The notes under the pieces are model-generated. The model had not been told where the DNA came from and did no database searches. It was given only the letters and a program-made list of their open reading frames with translations. A stretch of DNA of 9,086 nucleotides from Lysobacteraceae bacterium (lineage in GTDB: Bacteria > Pseudomonadota > Gammaproteobacteria > Xanthomonadales > Xanthomonadaceae): positions 1 through 9,086 of the forward strand of contig JAIXTZ010000164.1 in NCBI GenBank assembly GCA_027483745.1, given 5' to 3'. The number at the start of each line of letters is the position of its first letter. Positions within the stretch are counted from its first letter, which is position 1. Shown in pieces: positions 1 through 6,792 of the stretch. The translations under genes and the position numbers were made by a program.

Positions 1-944
1 TCGTCGAGTGCGCCGGTGCCCTGGTCCCAAGAATCGAGGTGGCCGCCGATGACGACGAACTCCTCGGGCTTTTCGCGGCCGGTGATGTCGCCGATGACGT
101 TCCAGCTCTGGCCGATGCCAGCCGTCACGGCCGCGAGGTCGAGGCGCACGCGCACGGTTTCGCCGCGCGCGATCAGGCGGCTGATCTGGTCGGCGTCGGG
201 GCCGGAGAGCGCGGCGGCCGGGATCCTCGGTGCGTCCTCCGCGTAGCGCATCTGCCCGGTGTGGGCGAAGCGGTTCGTGCTGGTGCCGATGGAGCGGATG
301 AGCAAAGCCGAGGCGCCCTTGCGCGCCGCGATGGAGGCGCCGTTGCTGCGCGCGCCCACCGCGGGCCCGTAGCCGGAGCCGTCGCGGGCGCGGCCCATGC
401 GGTAGGCGACGAAGGCGATCTTCCCCTCGAGGCTGCCGTCCGGCGTGGCTTGCAGCGCGGCCAGGTCCGGGAAGGCCACGACCTCGGCTTCGAGCGGCGC
501 ACCGTTCGTGCCCACCGAGCCGCCGAGCGTGGTCACTTCGAGCGGCTGGGCGTGCGCGCCGACGATGGCGCCGGATTCGTGGCCGCGGAGCCAGTAGGGG
601 AAGCTCACCGGTTCGCGCCAGACCTTGTCGAAGCCCAGCGCCTTCATCTTCGCTTCGGCCCAGGCCACGCCGCGGTGGTCGGCCTCGGTGCCGGCGAGGC
701 GCGGGCCGATGGTGGTGGTGAGCTCGTCGACGATGTCGAAGGCCGGGCTGCCGACAAGCGCCGCGTCGCGCAGCGTCTCCGCGGTGCGCAGGTCGTCGGC
801 GTCGAGGCCGGTCGGGCCGTCGGCGGCCTGCGAGGCCACGGCGCCGGAGAGCACCAGCGTCAGGGCGAAGACCAAGGGGAGCCGCGCGGCGCGCGGCCGG
901 GTCGACAGGGGCAGCGGGCGGCGGGCGATCAGGGACGGGCGCAT
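1..944 (-). CDS. M28-family zinc metallopeptidase with PA domain, exported (3' end beyond window)
   Basis: Only the first 314 codons are present; the frame stays open to the window edge. The product is predicted to be an exported di-zinc exopeptidase or carboxypeptidase of the M28 family, resembling the carboxypeptidase Q type. Residues 1-40 look like a signal peptide: an Arg-rich n-region, a hydrophobic stretch LPLVFALTLVLSGAVA and a small-residue cleavage region near SQA-ADG. Residues about 150-255 resemble a protease-associated (PA) insert, with SNGASIAARKGASALLIRS and the FAHTGQMRY segment. The peptidase core starts near residue 280 (SWNVIGDI). It reaches GGHLDSWDQGTGALD at 300-314, where His302 and Asp314 match expected zinc ligands and Asp304 matches the Asp that orients the His. 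The remaining ligands lie outside the window. The ATG at 944 is preceded by GGAG five bases upstream, which supports this start. mscL lies upstream on the same strand, with a terminator-like hairpin between them. Confidence 0.88.
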   Translation of the reverse strand, partial: MRPSLIARRPLPLSTRPRAARLPLVFALTLVLSGAVASQAADGPTGLDADDLRTAETLRDAALVGSPAFDIVDELTTTIGPRLAGTEADHRGVAWAEAKMKALGFDKVWREPVSFPYWLRGHESGAIVGAHAQPLEVTTLGGSVGTNGAPLEAEVVAFPDLAALQATPDGSLEGKIAFVAYRMGRARDGSGYGPAVGARSNGASIAARKGASALLIRSIGTSTNRFAHTGQMRYAEDAPRIPAAALSGPDADQISRLIARGETVRVRLDLAAVTAGIGQSWNVIGDITGREKPEEFVVIGGHLDSWDQGTGALD

Positions 945-955
945 GGGGACTCCGG

Positions 956-986
956 AAAAGGCGACGCCGGCACGGGGCCGGCGTCG
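956..986 (-). terminator. Intrinsic terminator-like hairpin after mscL
   Basis: A perfect 9-base-pair stem pairs 962-970 (CGACGCCGG) with 978-986 (CCGGCGTCG) around a 7-base loop. Read on the minus strand it is followed by CC and then four T (956-959). It lies 29 bases past the mscL stop codon and ends just before the GGAG ribosome-binding site of the peptidase gene (950-953). The short U-tract suggests moderate efficiency, so it may attenuate rather than fully stop transcription. Confidence 0.6.
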
Positions 987-1015
987 AGGGTCGATCGGGC
1001 AAATCGATTCTGCCG

Positions 1016-1429
1016 TCAACGCGACTTCAGCGCATCGCGGATTTCGGTGAGCAGCTTCACTTCGTCGCTCGGGCCGGCGGGCTCGGGGGCCGGCGCCGGG
1101 GCGCGCAGGCGGTTGATCGCCTTGACCACCATGAAGATGGCGAAGGCGACGATGGTGAACTGCACGACCGAATTGATGAAGAGGCCGTAGTTGATGGCCA
1201 CTTCGTAGATTTCCGGCGCCGTGGCGGTCGCGGCGACGGGTTCCACCAGCACCCACTTCAGCGCCGAGAAATCCACATTGCCGATCAGCCAGCCCAGCGG
1301 CGGCATGATCACGTCGGTCACGAGGCTGGAAACGATCTTGCCGAACGCCGCGCCGATCACGACGCCGACCGCGAGGTCGACGACGTTGCCACGCATCGCG
1401 AATTCCTTGAACTCGGACACCATGCCCAT
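1016..1429 (-). CDS. mscL: Large-conductance mechanosensitive channel MscL
   Basis: This 137-residue protein has the usual size and layout of MscL, the homopentameric inner-membrane channel that opens under membrane tension and releases solutes during hypo-osmotic shock. Residues 1-14 form the amphipathic N-terminal segment ([17 protein letters not shown]), typical of the family. The pore-lining first helix spans about 15-45 and ends in DVIMPPLG. A periplasmic loop follows at about 50-77 ([17 protein letters not shown]). The second helix is about 78-104 ([23 protein letters not shown]). A proline/alanine linker leads to the cytoplasmic bundle helix, with [17 protein letters not shown] at the C terminus. 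The ATG at 1429 has GGAG eight bases upstream. An in-frame ATG two codons later (1423) is a less likely alternative. The gene lies 72 bases downstream of the FAH-family gene on the same strand, so readthrough from that gene is possible. Confidence 0.97.
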   Translation of the reverse strand: MGMVSEFKEFAMRGNVVDLAVGVVIGAAFGKIVSSLVTDVIMPPLGWLIGNVDFSALKWVLVEPVAATATAPEIYEVAINYGLFINSVVQFTIVAFAIFMVVKAINRLRAPAPAPEPAGPSDEVKLLTEIRDALKSR

Positions 1430-1501
1430 GACGAATGCTCCGCAGGAGTGAGGGGAACGCTGCCGGGGCAGCCGCTGGATCCTACGCTGAACGCGACGGA
1501 T

Positions 1502-2194
1502 TCAGACGATTTCGCCGCCGACGTCCGCGACGCCTTCGAGGACCGCCCGGTAGCGGTCGCCGGGCTGCAGCGCGGCCACGCCGGCCGGGGTGCCCATGAA
1601 GACGAGATCCCCCGCGCGCAGGCGGAACAGCGTCGAGAGGTGCACCAAAACATCGTCCACGCCAAAGATCATCTCGCCGAGCGTGGAGGCCTGGCGGCGC
1701 TCGCCGTTGATCTCGAGCCACAGGGCGGTGTCCGGCGCGGGATGGCCGATGTCGTCGACGTGGCGCAGCGCGGAGACCGGCGCGGAGGCGTCGAAGCCCT
1801 TCGAGACATCCCAGGGCAGGCGCTTGTCCTTGGCAATGGCCTGCATGTCGCGGCGCGTCAGATCGAGGCCGACGCCATAGCCACAGACCAGGCCGAGGCC
1901 CTCGCCGGGCGCGAGCGGGCCGTCCGCGTCGCGCCCGATCGCCACCACCATCTCGACTTCGTGGTGCAGGTCGCGGGTGCCGGACGGAAAGGGCAGGCGC
2001 GGGTGCAGATGCACCGCATCGGCGGGCTTCATGAAGATCACCGGCGTGCCACGTTCGACGGCGGCGCCCATCTCCTTGGCGTGGTCGGCGAAGTTGCGGC
2101 CCACGCAGTAGATGCGGTGGACCGGGAAATCCTGGTCGCGGCCGGCGAACGGGACGCGCGGCACCGGCGGCGCCGGGAACAGATCGGCCCTCAT
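1502..2194 (-). CDS. Fumarylacetoacetate hydrolase family protein (YcgM/FAHD1-like)
   Basis: This 230-residue protein matches the single-domain FAH fold enzymes related to E. coli YcgM and human FAHD1. Those are metal-dependent enzymes that hydrolyse acylpyruvates or decarboxylate oxaloacetate. The lid motif NFADHAKEMG carries His38 and Glu41, matching the FAHD1 catalytic His-Glu pair. FMKPADAV follows at 55-61. The metal site is HHEVE, with Glu79 and Glu81, plus Asp111 in GYGVGLDLTRRD. SKGFD (131-135) and LRAGDLVFMGTPAGV (192-206) are further family signatures. The frame is open far upstream, but the family begins near this ATG, and AGG lies five bases before it. The start overlaps the stop of the upstream small membrane protein gene as ATGA, which suggests translational coupling. 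The exact substrate cannot be read from sequence; a general housekeeping or aromatic-degradation role is possible. Confidence 0.93.
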   Translation of the reverse strand: MRADLFPAPPVPRVPFAGRDQDFPVHRIYCVGRNFADHAKEMGAAVERGTPVIFMKPADAVHLHPRLPFPSGTRDLHHEVEMVVAIGRDADGPLAPGEGLGLVCGYGVGLDLTRRDMQAIAKDKRLPWDVSKGFDASAPVSALRHVDDIGHPAPDTALWLEINGERRQASTLGEMIFGVDDVLVHLSTLFRLRAGDLVFMGTPAGVAALQPGDRYRAVLEGVADVGGEIV

Positions 2195-2448
2195 CGGGCC
2201 TGCGGCACGGCGCGCGGGGCGACCACGCGGTACTCGGCCTGGAGCACGTCGCCCGGGGCCTTGGCCTTGCGGGCGCGCATCAGGCGCTGGGCGGCACGGA
2301 AGGCCAGCATGCCGAGGCCGACGAAGACGCCGCCCACCAGCAGGACGAGGAGCAGCGCGACGCCCAACAGGGCGAAGCCGATCCGCAGCAGCGGGCTGCG
2401 CGGGCGCGTGGGACGGAGGCGGTGCAGTCGAGCAAAAATTCCGGGCAT
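2191..2448 (-). CDS. Small single-helix membrane protein, function unknown
   Basis: An 85-residue open frame. It has a basic N terminus (RLHRLRPTRPRSPLLR), one strongly hydrophobic segment at about 21-50 (LLVLLVGGVFVGLGMLAF, with a Gly-rich face), then a basic stretch RAAQRLMRARKAK and a polar tail. This layout predicts one membrane helix with positive charge on both sides. I do not recognise a family. It is supported as a gene because it fills the space exactly and ends in an ATGA overlap with the FAH-family gene; a chance frame is less likely to do this. The ribosome-binding site before the ATG at 2448 is weak. Only 45 bases separate it from the divergent Rieske gene. The exact start is uncertain. 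Confidence 0.6.
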   Translation of the reverse strand: MPGIFARLHRLRPTRPRSPLLRIGFALLGVALLLVLLVGGVFVGLGMLAFRAAQRLMRARKAKAPGDVLQAEYRVVAPRAVPQAR

Positions 2449-2493
2449 GTCCGAAGTGCGACACTGGGCGGGGCGCCGAGTATGGAGGCAGGG

Positions 2494-2844
2494 ATGAGCG
2501 AGGACGTAAGTGAAGCGTTAATCGATCCGGCAAGCGTGCCGGAGGGGCACCTCGTGGCGCTGGACCTGGAGATTGGCCCTGAACACATCGCGGCCCTGGC
2601 CTTGCGCCGCGGCGAATCCCTGCAGGTCTGGCACAACGCGTGCCCCCACGCGGGGCGACGGCTCGACTACGCGCCAGGGAAGTTCCTGCTCCACGACGGA
2701 CGCTTGGTCTGCGCCGCCCACGGCGCGCAGTTCTCGCTGAACGACGGGGCCTGTGTCGACGGCCCCGGGCGCGGTGGGCGCCTCGCACCGCTGGCGGTCA
2801 GTCGCGTTGCGGCCGGTTGGTCCGTCCGTCTGACGGCGGCATGA
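2494..2844 (+). CDS. Small Rieske-type [2Fe-2S] protein
   Basis: This 116-residue protein is essentially one Rieske domain. The cluster ligands are clear: Cys50-Pro-His52 in NACPHAGRRLDY, and Cys73-x-x-His76 in LVCAAHGAQFSLNDGACVDGPG, with the usual GPG turn and hydrophobic end after the second motif. There is no signal peptide or membrane helix, so it is probably cytoplasmic. It resembles small ferredoxin-type electron carriers or the NirD-like group rather than the cytochrome bc1 subunit. No oxygenase or reductase partner lies nearby, so its partner is unknown. Earlier in-frame ATGs exist at 2422 and 2482. The ATG at 2494 is chosen because GGAGG at 2484-2488 stands five bases before it, and the 2422 start would overlap the divergent gene. 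The last 47 bases overlap the oppositely oriented membrane protein gene. Confidence 0.9.
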   Translation: MSEDVSEALIDPASVPEGHLVALDLEIGPEHIAALALRRGESLQVWHNACPHAGRRLDYAPGKFLLHDGRLVCAAHGAQFSLNDGACVDGPGRGGRLAPLAVSRVAAGWSVRLTAA

Positions 2845-3304
2845 AGGCCTCGAGCCGTCCGTGTTGGGCCAGCCAGATCAACCCGCCGTAAAGCAGCGCG
2901 CAGGCACTGAGGAAAACGAGCGCCGGCACGACGTTGCCGAGCAGGGTGTCCATGGCTTCTTCCAGATCCACCGGAATCAGGCCAGCCACGAGCATCGCCA
3001 CGACCCCGACGCTGGCGGCGAGGGAGATGGCCATGCCCGCCCAGCGGTAAAGGTTCCTCGTTGTCTCCCTCAGCAGCGAGCGGCTGAGCAGGGCGAGGAC
3101 GACGAACGGGGCCAGCAGTGCGGCCTCCATGAGCAGGAGTTTCAGGCCATAGATGGCCGCGTGCGGGCCCGGCGTGTGGCCATCGATGAAATGGCGGAGG
3201 TCGTCGCCGGCGTTGGCCACCAGCAGCACGCTCGCGGCGAGGGCGCCGCAGCCGAGCAGCAGGATTTCCGCGCGACGCAATCGATCGCTGAGCATGCGGA
3301 CCAT
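2798..3304 (-). CDS. Four-helix membrane protein, function unknown
   Basis: A 168-residue predicted inner-membrane protein. Hydrophobic segments lie at about 14-31, 50-73, 87-110 and 121-146. A short acidic loop containing a His falls between helices 1 and 2 (DDLRHFIDGHTPGPH), and a polar Arg-rich tail follows helix 4. I cannot assign a family or activity. The ATG at 3304 is supported by AGGA about five bases upstream; an in-frame ATG three codons later is a second choice. It follows the SLC13-type transporter gene on the same strand after 67 bases, so it could be the last gene of that operon or have its own promoter. Its 3' end overlaps the Rieske gene tail to tail, and the tail residues after about 153 are encoded inside that overlap. 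Confidence 0.8.
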   Translation of the reverse strand: MVRMLSDRLRRAEILLLGCGALAASVLLVANAGDDLRHFIDGHTPGPHAAIYGLKLLLMEAALLAPFVVLALLSRSLLRETTRNLYRWAGMAISLAASVGVVAMLVAGLIPVDLEEAMDTLLGNVVPALVFLSACALLYGGLIWLAQHGRLEAFMPPSDGRTNRPQRD

Positions 3305-3321
3305 GACGTTCCTGCTGGGCG

Positions 3322-3335
3322 GGCGTTTTCACGCC
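3322..3335 (-). other. Short GNRA-loop hairpin in leader of the four-helix protein gene
   Basis: On the minus strand the sequence reads GGCGT-GAAA-ACGCC, a perfect 5-base-pair stem closed by a GAAA (GNRA-type) tetraloop. It lies in the 67-base gap between the transporter stop codon and the downstream ATG at 3304, about 17 bases before that ATG. There is no U-tract after it, so it is not a terminator. It could be an mRNA processing or stability element, or chance. Confidence 0.35.
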
Positions 3336-3371
3336 GGTTTCACCACCCTAGCACGGGAAGCGAGAGCGCGG

Positions 3372-5231
3372 TCACCTTTCCGCGAGCAGCGGGATGATCA
3401 GGTTCACCGAGCCGACCGTGATCAGCAGATAAGCCAGCATCAGCGGCAGGCCGGTGCGCAGGTAGTCGCGAGCCGAGTAGCCGGCGGGGCCGGCCACCAT
3501 CGCCAGCACCGGGTTCGAGGCCGACAGGAAGTTGTTCGAGGCCGACAGGGCGGCGATCAGGGCGAAGGCGGCGGGATTGCCGTCGGCGGCCAGGGCCAGA
3601 TTGATGGCCATCGGCACCATGATCACGGTCGCGCCGACGTTGCCCACCACCAGGCCGAACAGGGCGGTCAGCAAGCCCAGCGCGAGCTCCAAGGCCCAGA
3701 CGGGGGTGCCGTCGCCCAGTCGCGCCAGCGTGTGCTGCGCGATCCAGTTCGCCGCGCCGGTCGAGTCCATGGCCCAGCCCAACGGGATCAGGCAGGCCAT
3801 CAGGAACACGGTCTTCCAGCTGATGGCCTGGTAGGCCTCGTCCATGTCGAGCACGCCCGTCACCAGCAGCGCCGCGGCGCCGGCCATCAGCGCCAGCGGC
3901 ACCGGGACCAAGGTGCTGAAGGCGAACAGCATCGTGGCGATGAAGATGCCCACCGCCCACCACAGCTTGTGCGGACGCTGCTCGGCCTTGGGGTAGTCGG
4001 TCACGACGACGAAATCCCGCGACTCCGCGGCCTGGGCGAGGTCGGTCCAGACGCTGTGGAAGACCAGCATGTCGCCGGCGCGCAGCGGGATGCGCCGGAT
4101 GTTCTCGCGCCACACCTGGTTGTCGCGGTTGATGGCGAGCAGGCTGATCCCGGCGCGCCTGCGAAGCCGCAGCTCCTCGGGACGGCGGCCGACGAAGGCG
4201 GACGTCGGCGGGATCACGGCTTCGGAAATGCCGGCGCGCGCCGGGTTGAACAGGTCGGCGAAATGCCGAAGTCGGTGCGAGACGCGCAGCAGGTTCTTCT
4301 GCGCGTAGTCCTGGATCGCCTGTTTGTCGCCCATCACGCCGATGACGCTGCCCACCCAGAGGCGTTCGTCCGCCGGCGGCGCAAGGCGCGTCTCGTTGCC
4401 GGTGACCAGGGCGAGGAACAGCGGCGCGTCGCGCTGCTGTTCGGCCTCGCCGACCGCCATGCCGACCAGTGGGCTGTCGGCGGTGAGGGTGAGTTCGAAC
4501 AACTCGCCGGCGATGCCATAAGTCTGCGCGAAATAGCTGTCGGTCCGCGCCGGGGCCACGCCCTTCAGCGCATCGTCGGGAAGCCAGCGCTTGGCGCCGA
4601 AATGCCAGTAGGCCAGCGTCGCGGCGACCAGCAGCAAGCCGATCGGCAGGGGCGCGAACATCGGCAGAGGGGCGAGCGCGGCGACGCCGGGCGGCAGGTT
4701 GCGGTTGGCGGCGGCCAGCAGGTCGTTGAGCAGGATCAGCGGCGAGTTGCCGACCATCGTCAACGTGCCGCCCATGATCACGGCCGCGGCGATCGGCAGC
4801 AGCATTCGCGACAGCGCGATGCCGGTGCGCCCGGCGAGTCGCGAGGCCACCGGTAGCATCAGCGCGGTCACCGCGGGGTTCTGCATGAAGGCCGAAAGCA
4901 GCGCAGCAAAGCCGGAGCCCAGCAGCAACAGGCGGGATTCGGCGCCCTTCGACCAGCGCACCAGGTTGACCGCCACGCGGTTCAGTACGCCGGTCCGATC
5001 CAGGCCCGCGCCGAGCACCATCGTGGCCATCAGGCTGATCACCGCGTTGCCCGAGAACCCGTCGAACAGGCGGCTGGCCGGCACGATGCCGAACAACCCG
5101 AGGGCCACCAGCACCACGAGGGCCGTCGCGTCGGCGCGGATGCGCTCGAGCATGAACATCGCCATGGTGAACCCGACCAAGCCCAGCACGACGACCATGT
5201 CGGTGCTCAGGGCGAGGGCGGTGTTCTCCAT
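3372..5231 (-). CDS. SLC13 (DASS)-family anion permease with paired RCK_C/TrkA_C domains
   Basis: This 619-residue inner-membrane carrier has the architecture of SLC13-type permeases, Na+-coupled or exchanger proteins for dicarboxylates, sulfate and similar anions. The N-terminal membrane half spans about 10-210. It includes the hairpin FAALLSAFMQNPAVTALMLP (108-127) and GGTLTMVGNSPLILLND (154-170), which corresponds to the first substrate/sodium SNT-type region. A soluble insert at about 240-410 holds two TrkA_C-like modules; the second contains AGISLLAINRDNQVWREN and LRAGDMLVFHSV. The C-terminal half spans about 423-619. It has a second hairpin with VVGNVGATVIMVPMAINLA (528-546) and the SASNNFLSASNPVLAMVAGP motif (563-582). 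The ATG at 5231 starts 12 bases after the trmB stop, with only a weak GAGAG upstream, and so probably depends on the thiS-thiG-trmB transcript. The substrate is not resolvable from sequence. Confidence 0.92.
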   Translation of the reverse strand: MENTALALSTDMVVVLGLVGFTMAMFMLERIRADATALVVLVALGLFGIVPASRLFDGFSGNAVISLMATMVLGAGLDRTGVLNRVAVNLVRWSKGAESRLLLLGSGFAALLSAFMQNPAVTALMLPVASRLAGRTGIALSRMLLPIAAAVIMGGTLTMVGNSPLILLNDLLAAANRNLPPGVAALAPLPMFAPLPIGLLLVAATLAYWHFGAKRWLPDDALKGVAPARTDSYFAQTYGIAGELFELTLTADSPLVGMAVGEAEQQRDAPLFLALVTGNETRLAPPADERLWVGSVIGVMGDKQAIQDYAQKNLLRVSHRLRHFADLFNPARAGISEAVIPPTSAFVGRRPEELRLRRRAGISLLAINRDNQVWRENIRRIPLRAGDMLVFHSVWTDLAQAAESRDFVVVTDYPKAEQRPHKLWWAVGIFIATMLFAFSTLVPVPLALMAGAAALLVTGVLDMDEAYQAISWKTVFLMACLIPLGWAMDSTGAANWIAQHTLARLGDGTPVWALELALGLLTALFGLVVGNVGATVIMVPMAINLALAADGNPAAFALIAALSASNNFLSASNPVLAMVAGPAGYSARDYLRTGLPLMLAYLLITVGSVNLIIPLLAER

Positions 5232-5243
5232 GCGTCGTCGCTC

Positions 5244-5960
5244 TCAGCCGATGCGCTCGAAGAGCAGGTCCCAGACGCCGTGGCCGAGTTTCAGGCCGCG
5301 GGTCTCGAAGTGCGTCTGCCGCCGCCATTGCGGGCGCTCGATCGTGCCGCCGACTCCCGCGCGGTTGCGCAGCGCCGGTTCCGCGCCGCAGACCTCGAGC
5401 ATCTGCCGGGCGTAGTCCTCCCAGTCAGTCGCGAGGTGCAGCAGGCCGCCGGGCTTCAACTTGCGGGCCAACAGCGCCACGAACTCCGGCTGCACGAGGC
5501 GGCGCTTGTGGTGGCGCTTCTTGTGCCACGGGTCGGGGAAATAGATGCGCACTTCGTCGAGGCTGCCGTCGGCGACTTCGTGGTGCAGCACTTCCACGGC
5601 GTCGTGGCAGTAGGCCTTGAGGTTGGTGACGCCCAGCTCCGCCGCGCCCTGCAGCAGGCGGCCGACGCCGGGCGCGTGCACTTCGAGGCCGACGAGGTTC
5701 TTCTCCGGTTCGTTCTCCGCGGCGAACAGCAGCTGCTCGCCGTTGCCGAAACCGATCTCCAGCACCAGCGGCGCCGCGCGGCCGAAAGCAGCGTCGAAAT
5801 CGCGAACCGCGCCGGTGTAGTCGAGCCCGAAGCGCGGCCACTGCGCGTCGAGCGCGCGCTCCTGGCCCTGCGTGAGCCGGCCCTGTCGAAGCACGAAGCT
5901 GCGCACTTGGCGCTGCCCCGGCACTTCGGTGAACGGCTTCTTGAGCGGTTTCGGCTCCAC
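5244..5960 (-). CDS. trmB: tRNA (guanine-N7-)-methyltransferase TrmB
   Basis: This 238-residue protein is the size of E. coli TrmB (239), which uses S-adenosylmethionine to make 7-methylguanosine at position 46 of tRNAs. [14 protein letters not shown] (20-33) is the conserved N-terminal element. [15 protein letters not shown] (64-78) is the SAM-binding glycine-rich loop, and LEVHAPGVG (92-100) the second SAM strand. [10 protein letters not shown] (116-125) carries the Asp contact. [15 protein letters not shown] (141-155) is the diagnostic catalytic and tRNA-binding motif. ATDWEDYA (177-184) and [14 protein letters not shown] (225-238) finish the family pattern. No suitable ATG exists. The GTG at 5960 is chosen because it gives the family length and falls five bases after the thiG stop. 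Readable frame upstream of this GTG lies inside thiG and is ignored. Close packing implies co-transcription with thiG. Confidence 0.95.
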   Translation of the reverse strand: MEPKPLKKPFTEVPGQRQVRSFVLRQGRLTQGQERALDAQWPRFGLDYTGAVRDFDAAFGRAAPLVLEIGFGNGEQLLFAAENEPEKNLVGLEVHAPGVGRLLQGAAELGVTNLKAYCHDAVEVLHHEVADGSLDEVRIYFPDPWHKKRHHKRRLVQPEFVALLARKLKPGGLLHLATDWEDYARQMLEVCGAEPALRNRAGVGGTIERPQWRRQTHFETRGLKLGHGVWDLLFERIG

Positions 5961-5965
5961 GGCGA

Positions 5966-6775
5966 TCAGAAGAACAGGCCGTCGGTCGGCGACGAGGCCG
6001 AGGCATAGCGCTTGCGCGGGATGCGGCCGGCGAGGAAAGCCTCGCGGCCGGCTTCGACGGCCTTGCGCATGGCCGAAGCCATCAGCACCGGGTCGCGCGC
6101 GCCGGCGATCGCGGTGTTCATCAGCACGCCGTCGCAACCCAGCTCCATCGCCACGGCGGCATCCGAAGCCGTGCCCACGCCGGCATCAACGAGGATCGGC
6201 ACCTTCGCGTTGTCGACGATCTCGAGCAGGCTCCACTTGTTCTGGATGCCCAGACCCGAGCCGATCGGCGCGGCCAGCGGCATCACCGCAACGCAGCCGA
6301 TCTCCTCGAGGCGCTTGGCCTGGATCGGGTCGACGGTGCAATAGACCATCACGTCGATGCCGTCGGCCACCAGGATCTCGGCGGCCTTCAGCGTCTCCGG
6401 CATGTGCGGGTACAGCGTTTTCTGGTCGCCGAGCACTTCGAGCTTGACGAGCTTGTGCCCGTCGAGCAGCTCGCGCGCGAGGCGGCAGGTGCGCACGGCG
6501 TCGTCGGCGCTGTAGCAGCCGGCGGTGTTCGGCAGGATCGTGTAGCGGTCCGGTGGCAGCACATCGAGCAGATTCGGCTCGTTGGCGTTCTGTCCGATGT
6601 TCGTGCGGCGGATCGCGACGGTGACGATCTCGGCGCCGGCAGCCTCGGTGGCGCGGCGGGTCTCGTCGAGGTCGGTGAACTTGCCCGTGCCGGTGAGCAG
6701 GCGCGAGCGGTAGGTCGTGCCGGCGATGACCAACGGGTCGTCGCGGCGGGCGGCGTGCGGGGCGGGGGTCGTCAT
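5966..6775 (-). CDS. thiG: Thiazole synthase ThiG
   Basis: This 269-residue protein is a full-length ThiG, the TIM-barrel enzyme that builds the thiazole phosphate ring of thiamine from deoxyxylulose 5-phosphate, dehydroglycine and sulfur carried on Thi[20 protein letters not shown] (15-33) opens the barrel. VTVAIRRTN (51-59), [15 protein letters not shown] (81-95) and [16 protein letters not shown] (109-124) follow; Lys111 in KLEV matches the Schiff-base lysine. [16 protein letters not shown] (164-179) and [33 protein letters not shown] (192-224) form the phosphate-binding half. The last segment, [19 protein letters not shown], is the usual C terminus. The gene begins 17 bases after thiS, and that whole gap is an inverted repeat that leaves no clear Shine-Dalgarno sequence. 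trmB follows after five bases. The enzyme supplying glycine imine (ThiO or ThiH) and the adenylyltransferase ThiF are not in this window. Confidence 0.97.
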   Translation of the reverse strand: MTTPAPHAARRDDPLVIAGTTYRSRLLTGTGKFTDLDETRRATEAAGAEIVTVAIRRTNIGQNANEPNLLDVLPPDRYTILPNTAGCYSADDAVRTCRLARELLDGHKLVKLEVLGDQKTLYPHMPETLKAAEILVADGIDVMVYCTVDPIQAKRLEEIGCVAVMPLAAPIGSGLGIQNKWSLLEIVDNAKVPILVDAGVGTASDAAVAMELGCDGVLMNTAIAGARDPVLMASAMRKAVEAGREAFLAGRIPRKRYASASSPTDGLFF

Positions 6776-6792
6776 CGCGCCATTATGGCGCG
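6776..6792. repeat. Perfect 17-base inverted repeat filling the thiS-thiG gap
   Basis: The whole intergenic spacer reads CGCGCCAT-T-ATGGCGCG, two perfect 8-base arms around a single central base. It runs from the base after the thiS stop to the base before the thiG start codon. In mRNA the arms could pair only with a strained loop of a few bases. As DNA it has the symmetry of a dimeric operator. It contains an out-of-frame ATG and no Shine-Dalgarno sequence. Confidence 0.7.

Noticed and set aside
39..1190. A 383-codon plus-strand frame opposite the peptidase and mscL
   Set aside because: It runs across two well-supported minus-strand genes and the gap between them, with low-complexity Arg/Gly/Ala composition; it is a GC-driven shadow.
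1459..1472. GCTGC-CGGG-GCAGC hairpin between the FAH-family gene and mscL
   Set aside because: The stem is only five base pairs and no T tract follows on the minus strand, so it is not supported as a terminator; it may be chance in GC-rich DNA.
1448..2497. A 349-codon plus-strand frame opposite the FAH-family gene
   Set aside because: It is antisense to a gene with clear catalytic motifs and has no domain signature.
2195..2788. Upstream extension of the FAH-family protein to a start near 2788
   Set aside because: The added 198 residues are Arg/Pro-rich, overlap the small membrane protein and Rieske genes, and are absent from the family.
3153..4856. A 567-codon open frame on the plus strand opposite the SLC13-type carrier
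   Set aside because: It is antisense to a clear membrane carrier, its product is full of Arg, Gly, Gln, Asp and His with no recognisable fold, and long antisense frames are expected in DNA this GC-rich.
5961..6137. Upstream extension of TrmB to an ATG at 6137
   Set aside because: It lies inside thiG and adds a basic low-complexity stretch not seen in TrmB; GTG at 5960 gives the family length.
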